Shown: positions 1-5,712 of the stretch, piece by piece
Numbering within the stretch: the stretch's first letter is position 1
Layout: the number at the start of each line of letters is the position of its first letter
DNA from: Candidatus Rokuibacteriota bacterium
Lineage (GTDB): Bacteria > Methylomirabilota > Methylomirabilia > Rokubacteriales > JACPHL01
Direction: 5' to 3'
Assembly: GCA_016188625.1 (NCBI GenBank)
Contig: JACPHL010000297.1
Location: 1-7,542, forward strand
DNA: 7,542 nucleotides
Program-made: the position numbers and the translations under genes
Notes under the pieces: model-generated
Seen by the model: the letters and a program-made list of their open reading frames with translations, nothing else
The model's database searches: none
What the model was told of the DNA's origin: nothing

Positions 1-967
1 ACTTCTGAACGACGACCGCCGACGCGCGCTGGAAGGCGCCGACTTCGAGGTTGCCGACCCCGTTCAGGTTCGAGAGGAGATGGACGTCGAAATCCTCGCC
101 GGCCCGACGAGCGGTGCGCTCGAAGTAGGACCAGCCTTCGGGATCGTCCGACGCCATCGACGCGACCATGACGAGCTGGAGCTCAGGAATCTGCCGCTTG
201 ACGATCCGGTAGGCGTCGACGACGCCGAGCGGGTCCTTCCAGGGATCGAACCGGGAGACCTGGGCCAGGAGGGGCCGCGTGAGGTCGATCCCCGCGTCCG
301 CGATCCCCGTTTGCAGAGGTCGAGCGAGAGGTCCATGTTCTTGGTCGCCAGCGGATCGATGGCGGGGGGGATGAAGGCCACGCGCGGGATCTCCAGGTGG
401 GGCAGGAGGAACTCCGGCATGGTGAAGACCAGCGCGTCGTACTCGGCGATGAAGGGGGCGAGGAAGTCGCGCACCTTCAGACTGGGCGCCGAGCTGTCGA
501 TGTGGCAGCCAGATCCACCGGGCGTCCCGCGGGCCGGCGAAGTGGCGGAGTGCCGCGGGCTGGGGATCGTGTACGACGAAGATGTCGTAGGCCGTCTCCA
601 GCAGCTCGGCCGCTTTTCCATTCATCTCGAGGTAGAGAGCCCGCGCGCGCTCGTCGGGCTCGTACTCCGCGCCCTGGAGCGCGTTGTGGAACGCCTTGGT
701 GACGGTGAAGAACTCCGGCTCGCCGTGGATCAGGCGCCACTCCACGGAGAGCCCGAGAGCCTGGAGCAGCGGGAGGTGCCGGGAGAGCAGCTCGGCCACG
801 CCGCCGCCGAAGGCGGTGGCGTTGACGTGGCAGATCCGGACTCCCTTGAGGTCCCCGGCCAGGGAGCGGATCTCGTCGATCAGCTCATCGCCGACCAGAC
901 GGCGGTGGTTCTCGAGGTTGACGGAGGCCGCGCAGCAGTGGCGGCCGATGGAGACCCTGGGCAGCAT
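1..967 (-). CDS. treT: Trehalose synthase-like GT4 glycosyltransferase (TreT type), C-terminus off window, internally frame-disrupted
   Basis: Likely a cytoplasmic retaining glycosyltransferase (GT4, GT-B fold) of the TreT type, which joins an NDP-glucose and glucose to make trehalose. Reading from ATG 967, the frame stays open to the window edge (322 codons). Residues 1-153 match the family N-terminus: LVGDELIDEI near 24-33, HVNATAFGGGVAEL at 47-60 and VVHDPQPAALRHF at 131-143. From about 154 to 220 this frame reads as nonsense. The expected segment (CHIDSSAPSLKVRDFLAPF, then FTMPEFLLPHLEIPRVAFIPP) is found instead in another minus-strand frame between about 507 and 316. From about residue 221 the original frame becomes family-like again: AGIDLTRPLLAQVSRFDPWK, then the NLNGVGNLEVGAFQRAS region. 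About 90 C-terminal residues, including the acidic nucleotide-sugar motif, would lie beyond the edge. The start fits a promoter 44 bases upstream. The trehalose specificity is inferred; another GT4 activity is possible. As written, the protein would probably be non-functional. Confidence 0.82.
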   Translation of the reverse strand, partial: MLPRVSIGRHCCAASVNLENHRRLVGDELIDEIRSLAGDLKGVRICHVNATAFGGGVAELLSRHLPLLQALGLSVEWRLIHGEPEFFTVTKAFHNALQGAEYEPDERARALYLEMNGKAAELLETAYDIFVVHDPQPAALRHFAGPRDARWIWLPHRQLGAQSEGARLPRPLHRRVRRAGLHHAGVPPAPPGDPARGLHPPRHRSAGDQEHGPLARPLQTGIADAGIDLTRPLLAQVSRFDPWKDPLGVVDAYRIVKRQIPELQLVMVASMASDDPEGWSYFERTARRAGEDFDVHLLSNLNGVGNLEVGAFQRASAVVVQK

Positions 968-1010
968 CAGACCCTTGCCGGCGCTCGCGGGGCGGCGTGT
1001 CGGCGACGAG

Positions 1011-1040
1011 ATTGTAGGCAGGATCTGGTTGAGCTGTCAA
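1011..1040 (-). promoter_or_regulatory. Sigma-70-type promoter for the glycosyltransferase gene
   Basis: On the minus strand a perfect -35 hexamer TTGACA (1040-1035) is followed by an 18-base spacer and the -10 hexamer TACAAT (1016-1011), one mismatch from TATAAT. Transcription would start near 1004, giving a leader of about 37 bases before ATG 967. This supports that start codon and an independent transcript rather than read-through from the AAA fragment upstream. Such a good match is unlikely by chance in DNA this GC-rich. No operator is evident. Confidence 0.7.
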
Positions 1041-1073
1041 GCCGAGACGTCGGATCGAACTCCTGACCCCAGA

Positions 1074-1334
1074 TCATGCGGGGCGAAAGGGGCGAAAGCC
1101 GATACGCATCGCCTCCTGCTTCATCGTCTGGACGATCTTTTCGTAATCACGCTCCATCTCCTCCGTGACGGATGGGGTCGTGTCCTTGGTGGCCCGGAGG
1201 AGGTGTTCCATCGTAATCTGGCGCGCTTTGGAGTCCTCGCGCAGGGCGAGGATACCCGCCTTGATGCACACGCTGGAGATGTCCGCGCCCGTGAACCGCT
1301 CGGTGATCTCCGCGAGCCTCTCCAGGCCGGGACG
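1074..1334 (-). pseudogene. C-terminal remnant of a CDC48/VAT-like AAA+ ATPase
   Basis: The open frame gives 86 codons after an in-frame TAA at 1337-1335. It begins as GLERLAEITERFTGADISS and ends in a TGA at 1076-1074. This is the small helical lid subdomain of an AAA+ module, containing the conserved FTGADI (sensor 2 region) and an LALRED helix. It is followed by the C-terminal tail typical of CDC48/p97-like or proteasome-activating ATPases. The Walker A, Walker B and pore-loop portions are absent; upstream lies the NfeD-like gene, whose stop is only about 15 bases away. The 5' end is therefore truncated by deletion or a misjoin. An internal ATG at 1271 would allow a 65-residue peptide, but it could have no ATPase activity. 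The bases just after the NfeD stop read APNV in a different frame, reminiscent of the family's P-(D/N)-V-D-L, so homology may extend to about 1345 with one further frame slip. Confidence 0.75.
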
Positions 1335-1351
1335 TTAGGCGCGCGCTGCCG

Positions 1352-1717
1352 CTACTTGCCACGAACCGGACGCACGGTCAGCGTGAGGCCGTCCACCCGC
1401 TCGACCACGACCCGCTCCCCGGGGCTGAGCGGCTCTTCCGCCACAGCGTTCCAGAGCTCCCTGTCCATGCGGACGGTAAGCCGTGGCCCCTCGACCGCCT
1501 CCACCCGGCCCACGCGCCCGCGCATCGCTTCGCACCCGCTCACCGCCGGCCGCTGCATGGCCTGGACGGTGGCAATACCCGCGCCCACGGAGAGCGCCGC
1601 CAGCGGCGCGTAGAGGGCCAGGGCGATGGGCAGGGGGAGCCACCAGAAGAGGGCCAGCCCCAGGAGCGGGAAGCCGAAGAAGAGGACGTGACACCACATG
1701 TCTGGGCCGGTTCTCAC
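1352..1717 (-). CDS. NfeD-like membrane protein (two TM segments plus C-terminal OB-fold)
   Basis: This is a 121-residue protein. Hydrophobic segments at about 10-28 and 30-50 are followed by a soluble domain from about 64. That domain has the NfeD C-terminal pattern: MRGRVGRVEAVEG, then a DRELWNAVAEEPLSPGERV stretch and a VDGLTLTVRP ending. Family knowledge: such OB-fold domains sit at the membrane with SPFH/slipin partners and are implicated in membrane quality control. No slipin gene is visible here. The start chosen is GTG 1717, 27 bases after the SHOCT stop. It lacks a well-spaced ribosome binding site, and ATG 1699 (residue 7) is an alternative that still precedes the first TM segment. 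The gene is probably the last of a three-gene unit with the SHOCT and YHS genes. Its C-terminus looks complete, so the break with the AAA remnant lies just after its stop. Confidence 0.75.
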   Translation of the reverse strand: MRTGPDMWCHVLFFGFPLLGLALFWWLPLPIALALYAPLAALSVGAGIATVQAMQRPAVSGCEAMRGRVGRVEAVEGPRLTVRMDRELWNAVAEEPLSPGERVVVERVDGLTLTVRPVRGK

Positions 1718-1744
1718 CCTCGAGGGGCCGCGGGGGCATCTCGC

Positions 1745-2071
1745 CTAGCCGAGGTCCCGCTTCTTCGCCTCGAACTCCTCCCGGTTGATCTCCCCGCGCG
1801 CGTAGCGCTGGCGCAGGATCTCGAGGGCCGCGTCAGGCCGAGACTCCTTCCCCTGGCTCACGAGCCACCGGATGCCGAGCACGATCGCCGCGATCACCAG
1901 GCCCCAGAAGACCAGCATGAACAGCATCATCCCGATCCCCCAGGTCCCCCACATCCACCACATGGGATGGGTTTCCCACCCCGACCAGTCCGAGCGTCCT
2001 TGAGCCGCCGCGACGCCTGGCACCAGCCAGCCGGCCGCCGCGGCCATCAACCCTCGCCCGAGTCGTCGCAT
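1745..2071 (-). CDS. SHOCT-domain membrane protein
   Basis: The 108-residue protein has a signal-peptide-like N-terminus (residues 1-23, ending VAAAQ). A Trp/Met/His-rich stretch, THPMWWMWGTWGIGMM, lies at about 35-49, followed by a TM segment at about 46-70. A C-terminal SHOCT motif lies at about 80-107: DAALEILRQRYARGEINREE, then F and K residues typical of the motif. SHOCT is a short oligomerisation motif usually appended to membrane or heat-shock-type proteins. Small W/M/H-rich SHOCT proteins are often found near copper or other metal-handling genes, which fits the YHS gene directly upstream. GGAGG at 2081-2077, five bases before ATG 2071, decides the start. The gap to the YHS stop is 13 bases, so the two are very likely co-transcribed. 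No enzymatic function can be assigned. Confidence 0.85.
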   Translation of the reverse strand: MRRLGRGLMAAAAGWLVPGVAAAQGRSDWSGWETHPMWWMWGTWGIGMMLFMLVFWGLVIAAIVLGIRWLVSQGKESRPDAALEILRQRYARGEINREEFEAKKRDLG

Positions 2072-2084
2072 GATGACCTCCAGT

Positions 2085-2180
2085 TCAGCTCCCCGCGTAC
2101 TTGTCCGGCGACTTCTCGAAGGTCGCCTTGCAGCCCGCGGAGCAGAAGTAATAGGTGCCGCAGACCGGATCCTTCGCCAT
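2085..2180 (-). CDS. Minimal YHS-domain metal-binding peptide (31 residues)
   Basis: A 31-residue ORF starts with MAKDPVCGTYYFCSAGCK and ends PDKYAGS. The DPVCG start, the YYFCSAGC core and the FEKSPDKY ending are all YHS hallmarks. YHS domains bind metals such as copper and occur alone or appended to P-type ATPases and reductases. A normal domain has about 17 residues between VCG and TYYFC (a beta hairpin with a YKGK-type end); here that segment is missing in frame. The three Cys remain at 7, 13 and 17 (C-x5-C-x3-C). A strong GGAGG (2190-2186), five bases before ATG 2180, supports translation. It is the first gene of the YHS-SHOCT-NfeD unit. It could be a genuine mini-protein or a domain shortened by an internal deletion of about 51 bases. 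Confidence 0.7.
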   Translation of the reverse strand: MAKDPVCGTYYFCSAGCKATFEKSPDKYAGS

Positions 2181-2533
2181 CACCGCCTCCCTCGTGGGTC
2201 TTGGCGTGAGTTCACCCCCGCGCGATGAACGCGACGGTTCCTACTATAGTGAGCAATTCGGGTGCCAGCTTCGCCAATCGGGATTTCTTCGGCTTTTCCG
2301 GGGGTTGGCGCGATGTGTGGGGCGGCCCGTCCCTTTGCTGGGGCCTCGGGCTGGGGCACTCATGCCTCACCCCGTCACCGTCGCGGCGGGTCCGGAAGCT
2401 CGCCGAGCCTGATGGCCAGCCAGGGGCGGGGACTCGCGAGTTTTTAGGGAGAAAACCTCATCATCACTTTTATCACTTCTCGGGATAGCCAGCTCCGGGC
2501 GGGGAGGCTACGCTGGCAGCGGAGGGACGGAGC
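2181..2533. other. Divergent intergenic region between the YHS unit and the redox operon
   Basis: No convincing gene is seen on either strand; the open frames here lack family resemblance and usable ribosome binding sites. The region must hold the promoters for both divergent units. The only markedly AT-rich tract is at about 2438-2490 (GTTTTTAGGGAGAAAACC, then CATCATCACTTTTATCAC), about 45-95 bases upstream of the Fe-S gene, and is the best place for the plus-strand promoter. A TATAGT hexamer at 2248-2243 on the minus strand, inside the palindrome ACTATAGT (2243-2250), could be a -10 for the YHS unit, but no matching -35 lies 16-18 bases upstream. A short imperfect hairpin, GGCActcaTGCC, lies at about 2355-2366. 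Confidence 0.4.
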
Positions 2534-3413
2534 ATGGCACGCAGAGACGCGCCGGACCATCCGGGCGATTCCGAGAGGCCCGCGCGGGTATCCCGGCGTC
2601 GCTTCCTCGGGCTTGTTGGGGCGACCGCGGGGGAGCCGGGCCGAGGGCAAGGCGGCGCAAGCGGCCCCGCGGCGGCTCCGGCGGTGGGCCATGGTCATCG
2701 ACCTCCGCGCCTGCGACGGCTGCCAGGATGAGCAGGCCCCGCCCCGGTGCACGGCGGCGTGCATCCAGAGCCGCTACGTGCCGGAGCCCATGGAGTGGAT
2801 CGAGTGCTACGAGAAGGAGCTGCCCGGCGGAGGCACCCAGTTCATCCCCACGCCCTGCCAGCAGTGCCAGAACGCCCCCTGCGTCAACGTCTGCCCGGTG
2901 GGCGCGACCTGGCACACGCCGGAAGGAACCGTCCTCATCGACCAGGAGCGCTGCATCGGGTGCCGCCTCTGCATGGCCGCGTGCCCCTACGACCGGCGCT
3001 TCTTCAACTGGGGCGACCCGCCGCGACCGCCGGAGACCGCCTTCGTGCGCTACAGCCCGGAGAACCAGGTCGGGGCCCCGCGGGGCACGGTGATGAAGTG
3101 CGACTTCTGCCCGGAGCTGGCACGCGCGGGCTGGATCCCCTACTGCATCCAGGCCTGCCCCCACGGCGCGCTCTACTGGGGCGACCTGGAGGAGGACCTC
3201 GCCACCAACGGGAAGGAGGTCGTGGTGCTCTCCCGCTTCCTTTCCGAGCACCACGCCTACCGGTTGAAGGAGGAGCTGGGCACGCGGCCGAGGGTCTACT
3301 ACGTCCCCGGCCACGGCCAGAACGCCGGGCGCGACCCCCAGCGGCGGGGGCGCCACCCCACCCGGTGGCCCTGGAAGGGGAAGGCCAGGAGATGGGCGCG
3401 ATCGGGCCGGTAG
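2534..3413 (+). CDS. Tat-exported four-cluster [4Fe-4S] ferredoxin-like subunit (DmsB/PsrB/NrfC family), frameshifted near the N-terminus
   Basis: Electron-transfer subunit expected on the outer face of the membrane, bound to the NrfD partner encoded next. ATG 2534 has GGAGG (2521-2525) eight bases upstream. It begins with a twin-arginine motif, SRRRFLGLVGATAG (about residues 20-33). The frame then fails: a run of five G at 2629-2633 carries one base too many. Skipping one G gives a 292-residue protein. In corrected numbering the 16 cluster cysteines are complete: C60/63/72/76, C108/111/116/120, C140/143/146/150 and C189/192/204/208, in the usual DmsB/PsrB order. An internal ATG at 2691 (MVIDLRACDGC) has only a weak GGTGGG before it and would give an unexported protein. 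The predicted Tat hydrophobic region is short. The end overlaps the NrfD gene by 22 bases. The frameshift may be a sequencing error or true inactivation. Confidence 0.88.
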
Positions 3414-4834
3414 AGGCGTTCCGCAGGCGGCTGGAGGAGCGGGCCCTGGCGCCCCTGACCCGGACGGGCAGGGGCTACTACCTCCTCGTCGGCGGCCTGC
3501 TCCTGGTCGTGGCCTGGGGGCTCTACGCGTACACCTCCCAGCTTAGGGAGGGCCTCGTCGTCACCGGGATGCGCGACCGGATCATGTGGGGGCTCTACAT
3601 CACGCTGTTCGTCCTTTTCATCGGCATCAGCCATGCCGGGACGCTGATCTCGGCCATCCTGCGGGTCACCAACGCCGGCTGGCGCGCGCCCATCACCCGC
3701 ATGGCCGAGTTCATCACCGTCGTGGCCCTCATGGTCGGGGCCCTCATGCCGCTCGTGGATCTGGGGCGCCCGGACCGGATCCTCAACCTGCTGCTCTACG
3801 GGCGCTGGCAGTCGCCAGTCGTCTGGGACCTCCTCTCCATCACCACCTACCTCACCGGGAGCGTCATCTATCTCTATCTCCCCCTGATCCCCGACCTGGC
3901 CCTCTGCCGCGACCGGCTACTCCAAGGGGCGCCCCGCTGGAGGCGGCGCTTCTTCCGGGTGGCCTCCCTGGGCTGGCGCGGCACCCCACGCCAGCGCCGG
4001 CTGCTCGGCAGCGCCATCGGCATGATGATGGTGCTGATCATCCCCGTCGCCGTCTCGGTCCACACGGTCGTCTCCTGGATCTTCGCCATGACGCTCCGGG
4101 AACCGTGGGACAATCCCATGTTCGGCGCCTACTTCGTGGCCGGGGCCATCTTCTCCGGGATCGCCGGCATCATCCTCCTCATGGCCTTGCTGCGGAAGAT
4201 CTATCGCTTCGAGGAGTACATCACCGCCCGCCACTTCGTGAACCTGGGGTACATGCTGGGCGCCTTCGTCCTCATCATGATCTACTTCAACGTCTCCGAG
4301 TACCTGACCACCGGGTACAAGATGAACGAGGAGGTGGCCTTCCATTTCCGCCAGCTCTTCGCCGGGGAGCTGGCGCCGCTCTACTGGTTCTACCTGCTTG
4401 GTGGGCTTCTGGTCCCCGGGCTCCTCATCCTCCTGCCGGCCACCCGGAGCGTGGCAGGGATCGTCACGGCCGCGGTCCTGGTGACCCTGGGGATGTGGGC
4501 GGAGCGTTACTTCATCGTGGTGGGGGGGCTCCGGGTGCCGCTGATGCCGTACGAGGCGGCCAGCTACGCGCCCACCTGGGTCGAGTGGTCGATCATGGCG
4601 GGGGCCTTCGCGGGCTTCGGCCTGATCATCGCCCTCTTCTGCAAGCTCTTCCCGCTCATCGCGGTCTGGGAGGTGGCGGAGCACCACGAGGAGGAGGCGG
4701 TCCGCGTGCCCAGGCGGGTGGCCCTGGCCTGGGCGATGACCCGACCCGAGGGCCCGGAGCGGGCCGGAGCGGAGTGGCCGGAGCCGGTGGCGAACCTGGA
4801 GGACACTCCCGTCCTCGGCGGAGGGCGGCGGTGA
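3392..4834 (+). CDS. NrfD/PsrC/ActC-like integral membrane quinone-interacting subunit
   Basis: The 480-residue protein has about ten hydrophobic segments (near 28-48, 62-88, 100-122, 136-166, 205-235, 242-270, 278-306, 325-350, 353-378 and 396-428). NrfD-family proteins anchor Fe-S partners and exchange electrons with menaquinol or ubiquinol, without haem. The segments MWGLYITLFVLFIGISHAGT, LVDLGRPDRIL, VVWDLLSITTYLTGSVIYLY with LIPDLALCRD, SVHTVVSWIFAM and FVAGAIFSGIAG resemble ActC of alternative complex III more than short NrfD/DmsC types, and the length also fits ActC. ATG 3392 overlaps the Fe-S gene; GGGGAAGG lies about eight bases upstream, with AGGAG directly before the ATG. The stop overlaps the next GTG start (GTGA). 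The cytoplasmic tail after about 430 is charged and Pro/Glu-rich. ActC identity is inference; a PsrC/TtrC/SoeC-like role is the alternative. Confidence 0.88.
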   Translation: MGAIGPVEAFRRRLEERALAPLTRTGRGYYLLVGGLLLVVAWGLYAYTSQLREGLVVTGMRDRIMWGLYITLFVLFIGISHAGTLISAILRVTNAGWRAPITRMAEFITVVALMVGALMPLVDLGRPDRILNLLLYGRWQSPVVWDLLSITTYLTGSVIYLYLPLIPDLALCRDRLLQGAPRWRRRFFRVASLGWRGTPRQRRLLGSAIGMMMVLIIPVAVSVHTVVSWIFAMTLREPWDNPMFGAYFVAGAIFSGIAGIILLMALLRKIYRFEEYITARHFVNLGYMLGAFVLIMIYFNVSEYLTTGYKMNEEVAFHFRQLFAGELAPLYWFYLLGGLLVPGLLILLPATRSVAGIVTAAVLVTLGMWAERYFIVVGGLRVPLMPYEAASYAPTWVEWSIMAGAFAGFGLIIALFCKLFPLIAVWEVAEHHEEEAVRVPRRVALAWAMTRPEGPERAGAEWPEPVANLEDTPVLGGGRR

Positions 4835-5400
4835 GGCCCCTGGTCGCCGGATCGCGGATCGCCTCCCTACTAGCCCTGGCTACCCTCTCGGTAGCCGGCC
4901 TGGCTCCATCCGCGGGGGAGCGACCGGAGACCCTCCTCGATCTGCGGGTCCCCGCAGCGGCCAACGCGGGGGAGGAGCTGGAGCTTCGGGCGCGCCTCAC
5001 CGATGCCGGCGGCGCGCCCATCCCCGGCGTCCTGGTCGGGTTTTACAGCCTCGCCGAGTTCGCCGGGGTTTCGGGCGAGGTGATGCTGGGCGAGGGCGTC
5101 ACCGGCGCCGATGGCGTGACGACCTTGCGGTATGTCCCCCGGCGGGAGGGGGAGATCATGCTGGCCGCCCGCTTTCCGGGGAGCCCCGCGCACGGGCCCG
5201 GCCGGGCGATGGGGACCCTGTCGGTCGGGCCCGGGCCGCCGCTCTACCGGGAGACGCCCTGGATCCGCGTCCCGGGGATCGTCTGGGCTCTGGTCGCGTT
5301 GCTGAGCGCGGTGTGGGCCACCTACCTGAGCGTCATGGTTCTGCTGCTCCTGATCGCGCGGGACGGGCGGGTGGCCGCGCCGGAGGAGGTACGACGATGA
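4831..5400 (+). CDS. Membrane-anchored periplasmic Ig-like (beta-sandwich) protein of unknown function
   Basis: The 189-residue protein starts at GTG 4831, which overlaps the NrfD stop (GTGA) and has GGAGGG at 4820-4825. It has a signal sequence (about 1-28, with the LLALATLSVAGLAPSAG region). One Ig/transthyretin-like domain follows at about 36-132, with the typical pattern LRVPAAANAGEELELRARL, GAPIPGVLVGFYS, GADGVTTLRYVP and GEIMLAARFPG. A TM segment lies at about 148-175 with a short charged cytoplasmic tail. This architecture suggests a structural subunit or chaperone-like tether on the periplasmic side of the NrfD complex. I recognise no family beyond the fold-level resemblance to bacterial Ig-like or carboxypeptidase-regulatory domains. 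Its place between the NrfD and cytochrome genes, with coupled translation on both sides, argues that it belongs to the same complex. Confidence 0.75.
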   Translation: MRPLVAGSRIASLLALATLSVAGLAPSAGERPETLLDLRVPAAANAGEELELRARLTDAGGAPIPGVLVGFYSLAEFAGVSGEVMLGEGVTGADGVTTLRYVPRREGEIMLAARFPGSPAHGPGRAMGTLSVGPGPPLYRETPWIRVPGIVWALVALLSAVWATYLSVMVLLLLIARDGRVAAPEEVRR

Positions 5401-5702
5401 AGACGAAGGGGATGGTGGCGGCGATGACGCTCGCGGCCCTCCTGGTCGCGTGGCCCGGCGCCCCGCAGGCCGGGGAGAAGGACGGGTTCGTCGCGGTGGT
5501 GGGTGCCGCGCTGGAGGCCCTGAAGGCGGAGGCGAAGGCGGGAGACGCCCAGAAGGTGGTCGAGCTGATGCGGAAGGCGCGGGAGATGGCCCCGGACGCC
5601 CACGCGCGGGAGCACGCGGACATGGTGATCCAGCTCCTCGAGTACCGGCAGCTCGACAAGGCCCGGCGGGCGATGATGCACCTCGCCCGGGAGCGGCACT
5701 GA
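5397..5702 (+). CDS. Small exported helical protein of unknown function
   Basis: The 101-residue protein starts at ATG 5397, which overlaps the previous stop (ATGA) and has GGAGGAGG at 5382-5389. It has a clear signal peptide (MKTKGMVAAMTLAALLVAWP, cleavage expected after PQA near residue 25). The mature part of about 75 residues is rich in Ala, Lys, Glu and Arg and predicted almost wholly helical: helices near 30-47, 50-65, 68-83 and 85-100. There is no CxxCH, so it is not a c-type cytochrome. Met and His cluster in the second half (M58, H69, H73, M76, M93, M94, H95, H101), which could bind a metal or non-covalent haem as in small four-helix proteins, but this is speculation. I do not recognise the family. 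The co-directional, overlapping position makes it a likely accessory subunit of the redox complex. Confidence 0.72.
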   Translation: MKTKGMVAAMTLAALLVAWPGAPQAGEKDGFVAVVGAALEALKAEAKAGDAQKVVELMRKAREMAPDAHAREHADMVIQLLEYRQLDKARRAMMHLARERH

Positions 5703-5712
5703 AGGGGGCGCC

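Noticed and set aside
80-1066. Long plus-strand open frame of 328 codons
   Set aside because: It is antisense to a clearly family-like glycosyltransferase, shows no domain resemblance and reflects stop-poor GC-rich DNA.
2240-2258. CTCACTATAG on the minus strand, matching part of the T7 promoter core
   Set aside because: The remainder of the phage consensus (TAATACGA upstream, GGGAGA downstream) is absent and there is no phage context; chance match.
2747-3391. Upstream extension of the NrfD frame, giving a 695-residue protein
   Set aside because: The N-terminal 215 residues overlap the Fe-S gene in another frame and read as low-complexity; family length and ATG 3392 fit a 480-residue protein.
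2534-3413. Assignment as a DMSO reductase, tetrathionate reductase or polysulfide reductase B subunit specifically
   Set aside because: The four-cluster layout is shared by all of these; without the catalytic subunit the sequence does not distinguish them.
3586-4830. Upstream extension of the Ig-like protein frame
   Set aside because: It overlaps the whole NrfD gene in another frame, with His/Arg/Pro-rich composition typical of a shadow frame; GTG 4831 has a good ribosome binding site and signal peptide.
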